Assembly: GCF_021398735.1 (NCBI RefSeq)
Contig: NZ_CP090349.1
Coordinates: 3,109,001-3,173,000 of the forward strand
Length of the DNA stretch: 64,000 bases
DNA from: Methylobacterium oryzae
GTDB lineage: Bacteria > Pseudomonadota > Alphaproteobacteria > Rhizobiales > Beijerinckiaceae
Direction of reading: 5' to 3'
The position numbers and the translations under genes were made by a program. Under the pieces are notes generated by a model, which was not told the origin of the DNA, ran no database searches, and saw only the letters and a list, made by a program, of their open reading frames with translations. Shown piece by piece: positions 42,770-49,793 of this stretch (position 1 is the first letter of the stretch; the number at the start of each line of letters is the position of its first letter).

Positions 42770-44653
42770 TCACGTCCCGGTGTCGCAGGCTGTCGCAGGG
42801 TACGCCCGCCGCCGGCGGCCGCTGCGGGAGGTCCGCGCGAGGCCGTGCCGGGTCTTGTTCCAGCGCAGCGGCGCCCGGACCAGCTCGATCAGCGCCAGCC
42901 ACGCGGCGAGGCTGACCAGCAGGAAGTAGACCGGCATCCACGGGACCGACCGGGCGAGGTCCCCCCAGCCGCGCCGGGCGCAGCCGACGAGGGCGGGCAG
43001 GACCAGGGCGGCGAGCCCCGTCCCGAACAGCGTGATGGCGAGCCCCGTGGAGAGGTTGTCCAGGAAGACGGGGGCGGCCGGGATGTCCCGGACCAGGAAG
43101 GACCACGCCGCCGCGGCGAGGCAGGCCGGGTAGGCGAGCGCCGAGACCACCGTCCCGGGGACCAGGGCGGCGGCGCAGAGCGTCTCCAGGCCGCCGAGCC
43201 TGCGGGCGTTGGCCAGCGGGTGCCGCCCGTGGGTGAGGCTCGTCTGGACCAGGCCCTTCAGCCAGCGGGTGCGCTGGCCGAGCCAGGGCCCGAGGCGGGC
43301 CGGCGCCTCCTCGAAGGTGGGGCTGGGAAGGTCGCCGACGGTGTAGCCCGCCAGCGCGAGGCGCAGGCCGAGATCCGCGTCTTCGGTGACGTTGTGGGCG
43401 TCCCAGCCGTGCAGAGCCCGCACCACGTCGGTGCGCAGGTGCATCGAGGTGCCGCCCAGCGGGACCGGCAGGCCGCAGCGGGCGAAGGCCGGGTTCAGCA
43501 CGTCGAACAGCCCGGCATATTCGAGGGCGAAGGCACGGGCGAGGCGCGAATCGCCGGCATTGTCGATCACGAGCCGCCCCTGGAGGCAGGCGGTCCGCGC
43601 GGGCAGGCGCGCGAACAGGGCGGCCGCCAGCCGCAGTTGCCCGGGATCGGGCACGTCCTCGGCGTCGTAGACCGTGATCAGGGTGCCGCGAGCCAGCGGC
43701 AGCGCGGCGTTGAGCGCCCGCGGCTTGGTGCGCGGGCCGCCCGGCGGCACCGTGATCACCTCGAACCGGGCCGGGAGGGTGTCGCGGGGGAGGGCCGCGG
43801 CGGTCTCCGCGTCGTCCGCCTCGAGCAGCAGCTTGATGTCGAGCTTGGCGGCCGGATAGTCGAGGGCGGAGAGCGCCCTGAGCAGGTCCGGCACCACCGC
43901 CGCCTCGCGGTGGAGGGGGACGAGGATCGTGTAGACCGGCAGGTCGGCCTCGGCGAGGGGCACCACCGCCTCCGCGGCGACCGGAGCCGCGATGGCGAGG
44001 GCCGCGATCCGCAGGGTCGCCATGGCCAGGAACAGGACCTGCCCGGCCGTCATCACCGCGCGCGCCAGCGGGGCCGGCAGCGCCGCGCACAGGCAGAGCG
44101 CGGCGGTCCCGCCGAGGGCGAGGACCAGCAGCCAGCGGAAGGCCGGCTCGGGGGCGGCCGCCCACTCGGGGCCGTGCCGCCGCAGGTCGTGCGCCGCGTG
44201 ATCCGCCACCTGCCCGGGCACGGACGCGAACACGGCCTCGCGCAGGCGGGTAGGGCTGGTGATCGCCGGCACGGCGGCGTGGCCAGCGGCGCGGCCGGCG
44301 GCGTCGAGGAGGTCCGCGATCGCCCGCCCGCGGGGCGCCAGGACCCAGGGCGCCACCGCGCCGGGCGCCAGCGGCGCGAGGCCGGCCACGAGGCTGTCGG
44401 GGAAGCGCAGGCCCAGGCCGAACGGGATCGGGCCGTCGAGGTAGGGGGCGCCGAGCGCCCGGGCCAGGGCCGCGTAGTAGGCCGATTCCGCGATCAGGCC
44501 GGCATTCATCAGCGCGGTCGCCGCGTCGGTCCCGGCCGCGGTCGCCGCGGCGGCGGCCCGGACCAGCAGCCGCGCGTCGACGCCCTCGTCCAGCAGGAAG
44601 GCGATCTCCGGCGGCAGGCCCTCCGGCCCCACGGGCGGGCGCTGGAACGACAC
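42770..44653 (-). CDS. Processive family 2 glycosyltransferase, membrane-bound
   Basis: A 627-residue GT2 enzyme resembling cellulose/chitin/hyaluronan-synthase-like transferases. The N-terminal 130 residues (LPPEIAFLLDEGVDARLLVR, GLIAESAYYAALARALG) resemble the N-terminal domain of type II secretion/pilus ATPases of the GspE class. Two transmembrane helices (about 180-235) precede the catalytic domain with D residues in LLLEADDAET, VYDAEDVPDPGQLRLA, VTEDADLGLRLALAGY and the QRTRWLKGL motif. Several C-terminal helices follow. GTG 44653 has GGGGGAG upstream. The polymer made is unknown. It diverges from the solute-binding protein 45 bp away. Confidence 0.85.
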   Translation of the reverse strand: MSFQRPPVGPEGLPPEIAFLLDEGVDARLLVRAAAAATAAGTDAATALMNAGLIAESAYYAALARALGAPYLDGPIPFGLGLRFPDSLVAGLAPLAPGAVAPWVLAPRGRAIADLLDAAGRAAGHAAVPAITSPTRLREAVFASVPGQVADHAAHDLRRHGPEWAAAPEPAFRWLLVLALGGTAALCLCAALPAPLARAVMTAGQVLFLAMATLRIAALAIAAPVAAEAVVPLAEADLPVYTILVPLHREAAVVPDLLRALSALDYPAAKLDIKLLLEADDAETAAALPRDTLPARFEVITVPPGGPRTKPRALNAALPLARGTLITVYDAEDVPDPGQLRLAAALFARLPARTACLQGRLVIDNAGDSRLARAFALEYAGLFDVLNPAFARCGLPVPLGGTSMHLRTDVVRALHGWDAHNVTEDADLGLRLALAGYTVGDLPSPTFEEAPARLGPWLGQRTRWLKGLVQTSLTHGRHPLANARRLGGLETLCAAALVPGTVVSALAYPACLAAAAWSFLVRDIPAAPVFLDNLSTGLAITLFGTGLAALVLPALVGCARRGWGDLARSVPWMPVYFLLVSLAAWLALIELVRAPLRWNKTRHGLARTSRSGRRRRAYPATACDTGT

Positions 44654-44698
44654 GCCGCGCGCTCCCCCGGCGGCCCGAGGACGTGGTAGAGGAGGGGG

Positions 44699-45646
44699 GT
44701 GAGCCAGTCCCCGCCCCCGCGCTCCGACAGGAGCACCGCCCCGTCCCCGTCGTCAAGAGGCGATAGGACAACCATCCCATCCCGGATCGCGGCGGCCGCG
44801 GTCGCGGCGCTCCTCGCGGGGCCGGCCGCCGCCGCGGCGCCCCCGGCCGCGCCGGCCACGGGCGTCACCGCCACCCCCGCCGTCACGATCCCGGATTTCT
44901 GGAACCCGCGCAGCCGGGGCGAGCGCGTGGAGGCGCCGCAGACCGGCCGGGCGGTCCGCTTCCTCACGGACGACGAGTTCCCGCCGCTGCACTTCGCCGG
45001 CCCCGACGGCAACCCGACGGGCTTCGTGGTCGAGCTCGCCCGGGCGGTCTGCGAGAAGCTGACGATCACCTGCACGGTGCAGGCGCGCCGCTTCGACACC
45101 CTGCTCGACGCCCTCGACGGCAAGCAGGGCGACGTGGTCGCGGCCGCCATCCCGCTGACCGCGTCCCTGCGGTCGCGATTCCTGGCGACGCGGCCGTATT
45201 TCCGCTGGCCGGCGCGCTTCGCGGCCCGGGCCGACAAGGGCCTGCCGGTCCCCTCCGCGGCGGCGCTCGCCGGCCGCAGCGTCGGGGTCATCGCCGGCAG
45301 CGCCCACGCGGCCTACCTCAAGGCGTTCTTCCCGAAGGCCGTACCGAAGGACTTCACCGATCTCACGGCGGCCGAGAGCGCGCTCAAGCGCGGCGAGATC
45401 GACTACCTGTTCGCCGACGGCCTCAACCTCGCCCTGTTCGTCGGCGGCCAGGACGCGGAGAGTTGCTGCGCGCTCACCGGCGGCGACTACCTCGAGAACC
45501 GCTATTTCGGGGAGGGGATCGGCCTGATCACGCGCCAGGAGGACGCTGCCCTCTCCCGGGCGCTGGACGACGCGCTCCAGCGGGTCTGGGACGACGGCAA
45601 GTACACCGAGCTGTACCTGCGGTTCTTCCCCGTTAGCCCGTTCTGA
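44699..45646 (+). CDS. Periplasmic solute-binding protein, family 3
   Basis: A 315-residue extracellular solute-binding protein of the amino-acid type (SBP_bac_3). The N-terminus is polar then hydrophobic (RIAAAAVAALLAGPAAAA). The binding domain shows RFLTDDEFPPLHFAGPDGNP, GFVVELARAVCEKL, VVAAAIPLTASLRSRFLATRPY, AGRSVGVIAGSAHAAYL and RVWDDGKYTELYLRFF. No permease or ATPase lies beside it, so it may be an orphan sensor or binding component. GTG 44699 is the suggested start. Confidence 0.8.
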   Translation: MSQSPPPRSDRSTAPSPSSRGDRTTIPSRIAAAAVAALLAGPAAAAAPPAAPATGVTATPAVTIPDFWNPRSRGERVEAPQTGRAVRFLTDDEFPPLHFAGPDGNPTGFVVELARAVCEKLTITCTVQARRFDTLLDALDGKQGDVVAAAIPLTASLRSRFLATRPYFRWPARFAARADKGLPVPSAAALAGRSVGVIAGSAHAAYLKAFFPKAVPKDFTDLTAAESALKRGEIDYLFADGLNLALFVGGQDAESCCALTGGDYLENRYFGEGIGLITRQEDAALSRALDDALQRVWDDGKYTELYLRFFPVSPF

Positions 45647-45719
45647 GGGCTTTCGTCGCCACCAGGAATGGGGATCCTGCTGCCGGGCTTCGGTTGTCGG
45701 ACGGCACGCGGACGGCACC

Positions 45720-45955
45720 GTGGCGGATCTGCTCGAGCAGGCGGTGGCGAAGGCGCGACCCGTCCCCGGACCTTCAGGACGAGAGCGCCCGGCTCATGCT
45801 GGCCTTCGCGGGGGACGAGGCCCCGGTTTACCGGTTCACCCCGGAGGAAGAGGCGGAGCTCGACGAATCCGGGGCCGCCGAGGCGCGCGGCGATCGCGCC
45901 ACCGATGCGGAGATCCGCGCCATCTGGGCCAAGGTTCGGCGCCGAGAGCCTGTTC
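45720..45955 (+). pseudogene. Frameshifted antitoxin-like gene
   Basis: GTG 45720 opens MADLLEQAVAKARPVP, then the frame shifts. The continuation DLQDESARLMLAFAGDEAPV then YRFTPEEEAELDESG and ATDAEIRAIWAK lies one base later. One extra C in the run near 45770 accounts for it. The joined product resembles antitoxins of RelE/ParE-type modules, which have this MADLLEQA...YRFTPEEEAE...EIRAIWAK layout. No toxin gene follows. A palindromic repeat begins where the C-terminus should end. Confidence 0.6.
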
Positions 45956-46329
45956 GACTCGGGACTTCCCCTCCTCGCCCTCATCCTGAGGTGCCGCGCA
46001 GCGGCCTCGAAGGAGAGCTCCAGCCAGCGCAGCGGTCACTGGAGGGCTCCTTCGAGGCCTCCGCTGCGCTGCGGCACCTCAGGATGAGGGCGAGATTCGG
46101 AGATCCGGGATTCGCGATTCGGCCTGGCACGCGCAGGAAGCCGAGCGGATCGGGCGTGCGTCTGCCAAGCCGAAACCGGCCCACGCTGTCATAGGCCGCA
46201 CGCACAGGCCTCACGCGCGAGCCCGCGATGGAACCCCGCATTGCACCTCCGGGCGTTCCGCTCCGATGCGAACCGCTCTAGGGTGCGCGCTCCCCAACGC
46301 GTTCAGCCCTGAAGATCGTCTCCAACGAC
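45956..46329. other. Intergenic region upstream of lysS
   Basis: It contains a 119-bp palindromic element (45975-46093) and the lysS promoter/leader. No gene is supported. Confidence 0.5.
45975..46093. repeat. Multi-arm palindromic element (repeat family III)
   Basis: The outer arms 45975-45997 and 46071-46093 are perfect 23-bp inverted repeats (TCGCCCTCATCCTGAGGTGC onward). Inner arms GGCCTCGAAGGAG (46003-46015) and CTCCTTCGAGGCC (46047-46059) and a small CTCCAG/CTGGAG pair can fold as a cloverleaf. Confidence 0.85.
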
Positions 46330-48036
46330 ATGCCCGCCGCTCCCCCAGCCCTGACCCTCGACGCCGACGTGATCGAGGCCGCCGCCAACGCCGCCGCCTG
46401 GCCCTTCGAGGAGGCGCGCAAGCTCGTGGCGCGGCTGGAGAAATCCGGCAAGACCGAGGTGCTGTTCGAGACCGGCTACGGCCCGTCGGGCCTGCCGCAT
46501 ATCGGCACGTTCGGCGAGGTCGCCCGCACCTCCATGGTGCGCCACGCCTTCCGGGTGCTCACCCGCGACGCGGTGCCGACCCGGCTGATCGCCTTCTCGG
46601 ACGACATGGACGGGCTGCGCAAGGTTCCCGACAACGTCCCGAACCGGGAGATGCTGGCCGCGCACCTCAACCAGCCGCTCACCCGCGTGCCGGACCCGTT
46701 CGGCACCCACGACAGCTTCGGCGCGCACAACAACGCCGAGTTGCGCCGCTTCCTCGACGCCTTCGGCTTCAGTTACGAGTTCCGCTCGGCGACCGAGTGC
46801 TACCGCGCGGGCGTGTTCGACGCGACGCTGCTGCGCGTGCTGGAGCGCTACGATTCCGTGATGGAGATCATGCTGCCGTCGCTGCGGGCCGAGCGCTCGG
46901 CGAGCTACTCGCCGTTCCTGCCGCTCCACCCGGTCACCGGCCACGTGATGCAGGTGCCGATCGACGAGGTGAGGGCGGAGAGCGGCACGATCGTGTGGCG
47001 CGATCCCGCCACGGGCGAGCGCTACGAGACTCCGGTGACCGGCGGCCACGCCAAGCTGCAATGGAAGCCCGACTGGGCGATGCGCTGGGTGGCGCTCGGC
47101 GTCGATTACGAGATGGCCGGCAAGGACCTGATCGATTCGGTCAAGCTCTCGGCCAAGATCGCCCGGGCGCTCGGCGGCGAGCCGCCGGAGGGCTTCAACT
47201 ACGAGCTGTTCCTCGACGAGAAGGGCCAGAAGATCTCCAAGTCGAAGGGCAACGGCCTGACGATCGACGCGTGGCTCACCTACGGCACGCCGGAATCGCT
47301 CGCCCTGTTCATGTACAACAAGCCGCGCGAGGCCAAGCGCCTGTTCTTCGACGTGATCCCCCGGCACGTCGACGAGTATATCGGTTTCCTCGACCGCTAC
47401 GCCGGCCAGGACGCGAAGCTGCGGCTGGGCAACCCGGTCTGGCACCTCCACGCCGGCAACCCGCCGGAGCCCGAGAAGGTCGAAGGCGCGAGCCTGACCC
47501 TCGCGATGCTGCTCAACCTCGCCGCGGTGGCCAACACCGAGGACCCGGCGGTGCTGTGGGGCTTCATCCGCCGCTACGCGCCGCAGACCGGGCCGGAGAC
47601 CCATCCGGGCCTCGACCGGCTGGTGAAGCACGCCCTGAAGTTCTTCTCGGACTTCGTGCGGCCGGCCAAGACCTACCGGGCGCCGACGCCCGAGGAGCGG
47701 GCCGCCCTGGAGGACCTGTCGGAGACGCTCGGGGACCATGCCGGCTCGACCGACCCGGAGGCCCTGCAGGCGGCGGTCTACGAGGTCGGCCGGCGCCACT
47801 TCCCCGACACGTCCGGCAAGGCCAAGAGCCCGGACGGGCGGCCCGGCGTGTCGCAGGCGTGGTTCACGAGCCTCTACAACGTGCTGTTCGGCGAGGCGCG
47901 CGGACCCCGGTTCGGCTCCTTCGTGGCCCTCTACGGCGTCGACGAGACCCGGGGCCTGATCGCCTCGGCGCTGTCGGGGGCGCTGGTCGCCGAGCACGAA
48001 GCCTTCGCGGCCGGCAAGGCCGCCCCGGTCGCGTGA
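46330..48036 (+). CDS. lysS: Lysyl-tRNA synthetase, class I
   Basis: A 568-residue class I LysRS (the archaeal type, also known as LysK). Rossmann-fold signatures are [14 protein letters not shown] (HIGH-type) and [14 protein letters not shown] (KMSKS-type). [17 protein letters not shown] and the C-terminal helical anticodon domain complete it. It charges tRNA-Lys and replaces the usual class II enzyme in a subset of alphaproteobacteria. Length is at the upper part of the normal range. The PPOX gene starts eight bases beyond and is probably cotranscribed. ATG 46330 has no strong Shine-Dalgarno. Confidence 0.93.
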   Translation: MPAAPPALTLDADVIEAAANAAAWPFEEARKLVARLEKSGKTEVLFETGYGPSGLPHIGTFGEVARTSMVRHAFRVLTRDAVPTRLIAFSDDMDGLRKVPDNVPNREMLAAHLNQPLTRVPDPFGTHDSFGAHNNAELRRFLDAFGFSYEFRSATECYRAGVFDATLLRVLERYDSVMEIMLPSLRAERSASYSPFLPLHPVTGHVMQVPIDEVRAESGTIVWRDPATGERYETPVTGGHAKLQWKPDWAMRWVALGVDYEMAGKDLIDSVKLSAKIARALGGEPPEGFNYELFLDEKGQKISKSKGNGLTIDAWLTYGTPESLALFMYNKPREAKRLFFDVIPRHVDEYIGFLDRYAGQDAKLRLGNPVWHLHAGNPPEPEKVEGASLTLAMLLNLAAVANTEDPAVLWGFIRRYAPQTGPETHPGLDRLVKHALKFFSDFVRPAKTYRAPTPEERAALEDLSETLGDHAGSTDPEALQAAVYEVGRRHFPDTSGKAKSPDGRPGVSQAWFTSLYNVLFGEARGPRFGSFVALYGVDETRGLIASALSGALVAEHEAFAAGKAAPVA

Positions 48037-48043
48037 GGGCGCA

Positions 48044-48655
48044 ATGATCGTCGACGATCTCGCCGCGCTGGAGGCGCTCTACAGCGCGCCCCTGGCACCC
48101 GCCTCGACGGTGAAGGTGGCGGCCGCGATCACGCCGGACTACGCGGCGCTGATCGCGGCCTCGCCCTTCGCGGTGCTGGCGACCGCCGGTCCCGAGGGGC
48201 TCGATTGCAGCCCGCGCGGGGACCGGCCGGGCTTCGTGCGGGTCGCCGACCCGCGCACGCTGATCCTGCCCGACCGGCGGGGCAACAACCGGATCGACTC
48301 GCTCCGCAACGTCGTGCGCGACCCGCGGGTAGCGCTGCTGTTCCTGATCCCGGGATCCGGCACGACGCTGCGGGTGAACGGCCGGGCGGTGATCTCGGCC
48401 GACCCGGACCTGCTCGCCTCGTTCCGGGTCGACGGCCACGCGCCGCGCACCGCCCTCGTGATCACCGTCGCGGAGGTGTACTTCCAGTGCGCCCGGGCGA
48501 TCATCCGGGCCGGGCTGTGGGATCCGGAAGCCCGCGTCGACCCGGGAAGCCTGCCGACGCCGGGGGCGATCCTGGCGGCGCTGACCGCGGGCGAGGTCGG
48601 CGGCCAGCGCTACGACGCGGAATGGCCGGAGCGGGCGGCCAAGTCGATGTGGTGA
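48044..48655 (+). CDS. Pyridoxamine 5'-phosphate oxidase-like FMN flavoprotein
   Basis: A 203-residue split-barrel flavoprotein of the MSMEG_1061-type PPOX family. Signs are SPFAVLATAGPEGLDCSPRG, FVRVADPRTLILPDRRGNNR, DSLRNVVRDPRVALLFLIPG and VYFQCARAIIRAGLW. The exact reaction is unknown; relatives bind FMN or F420 and reduce diverse substrates. It follows lysS by eight bases, and the spacing suggests one transcript. A family I repeat lies downstream. Confidence 0.85.
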   Translation: MIVDDLAALEALYSAPLAPASTVKVAAAITPDYAALIAASPFAVLATAGPEGLDCSPRGDRPGFVRVADPRTLILPDRRGNNRIDSLRNVVRDPRVALLFLIPGSGTTLRVNGRAVISADPDLLASFRVDGHAPRTALVITVAEVYFQCARAIIRAGLWDPEARVDPGSLPTPGAILAALTAGEVGGQRYDAEWPERAAKSMW

Positions 48656-48676
48656 GGGTGGCGTCCGCGACATCCC

Positions 48677-48770
48677 CGTCCTTGCGGGCGGAGCGGAGCG
48701 ATCCGGTGTCGCGCCACCTTCGGGGATGTCGCGCCGCCCTGGGTCGCTTCGCTGCGCTCGCGATGACGGA
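48677..48770. repeat. Intergenic repeat family I copy at convergent ends
   Basis: The left arm CCGTCCTTGCGGGCGGAGCG then GAGCGATCC is inverted as CTGGGTCGCTTCGCTGCGCT then CGCGATGACGG. It separates the convergent PPOX and transglutaminase genes. Confidence 0.8.
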
Positions 48771-48778
48771 GCGTCACC

Positions 48779-49678
48779 TCATCCCACCAGCGCGAGATCC
48801 CGCGTCTCGGTGTCGGGGATGACGTCGACCTCGACCTTGAGGCGCTGCTTGCCCGAGCCGCTGACGATGCCGTCGACCGGCGCCACGTCGCCGTAATCGC
48901 GGCCGCGGGCCACCACGATGTGGTCGTCCCGCACCGCGACGCCGTTGGTCGGGTCGAGGCCGAGCCAGCCGGTGCCGCACCAGACCGCCACCCAGGCGTG
49001 GCTCGCATCCGCCCCGCGCAGGCGCGGGCGGCCGGGTGGCGGCACCGTGCGCAGGTAGCCGCTGACATAGGCCGCGGGCAGGCCCATGCCGCGCAGGGCC
49101 GCGATCATCACGTGGGCGAAGTCCTGGCAGACCCCGGCCCGGAGCGCGAAGGAGTCGGCGAGCGGCGTCGAGACGGTGGTGGCCTTGGAATCGAAGCGGA
49201 AATCCCGGCCGATCCGCAGCATCAGGTCGTGGGCTGCCCCGTAGGCGCTGCGGCCCACGGCGAAGCTCGGGCGCGCGTAGTCGGTGATCGCGGGCAGCAG
49301 CGGCACCCGGCTGCTCGGGAACAGGAAATGCACCGGCGCCCGGCCGCCGAGGTCGCGCCCGGCGAGAACGGCGTCGCGGACCCGCTCCCAGGGCATCCCG
49401 GATTCGGGCGGCGGCGGGGCCGGGCGCTCGACCCGTACGGTGGAGAGCGCCTCGACGCTGAAGGTGGTGTGGGGCGTCTCCAGGGTGATCGCCACCGCGT
49501 CGATCCCGAGATAGTCGCGCCGCATCACCGCGCGGGCGGGGCTCGGGTCGATCGTGACCGCGCTCGCCAGCACGCTCTGGCCCTCGCAATCCTGCGGTTT
49601 GAGCCGCAGGGTGCAGCGGGCGAAGTGCACCGGCCGGCCGTAGCGGTAGGCGGTGCGGTGGCGCAGCGTGTAGATCAT
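48779..49678 (-). CDS. Transglutaminase-like cysteine protease-fold protein
   Basis: A 299-residue protein. It has an N-terminal Bact_transglu_N beta domain (MIYTLRHRTAYRYGRPVHFA) and a transglutaminase core with triad Cys184 (AGVCQDFAHVMIAALRGMGL), His227 (ASHAWVAVWCG) and Asp242 (LGLDPTNG). It may hydrolyse or transfer amide-linked substrates; no signal peptide is visible, so it is cytoplasmic. It is last of three minus-strand genes with the ATP-grasp/alpha-E protein and the DUF2126 transglutaminase, a conserved trio in many bacteria. ATG 49678 is chosen; GTG 49687 is also possible. Confidence 0.9.
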   Translation of the reverse strand: MIYTLRHRTAYRYGRPVHFARCTLRLKPQDCEGQSVLASAVTIDPSPARAVMRRDYLGIDAVAITLETPHTTFSVEALSTVRVERPAPPPPESGMPWERVRDAVLAGRDLGGRAPVHFLFPSSRVPLLPAITDYARPSFAVGRSAYGAAHDLMLRIGRDFRFDSKATTVSTPLADSFALRAGVCQDFAHVMIAALRGMGLPAAYVSGYLRTVPPPGRPRLRGADASHAWVAVWCGTGWLGLDPTNGVAVRDDHIVVARGRDYGDVAPVDGIVSGSGKQRLKVEVDVIPDTETRDLALVG

Positions 49679-49793
49679 CCCGGCCACCGCCCATCGCGAC
49701 GTCCGTCGCCTGCGGTCGCCGGCAAGCGCGAAGGCGCGCCGCAGCCCGTGCTGCGGATCGTCCTTGAGGCGGCAGCGTCAAGGACACACAGCA

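Noticed and set aside
48044..48655. PPOX flavoprotein considered as PdxH
   Set aside because: Motifs fit the MSMEG_1061-type PPOX family rather than true pyridoxamine phosphate oxidase, and there is no PLP context.
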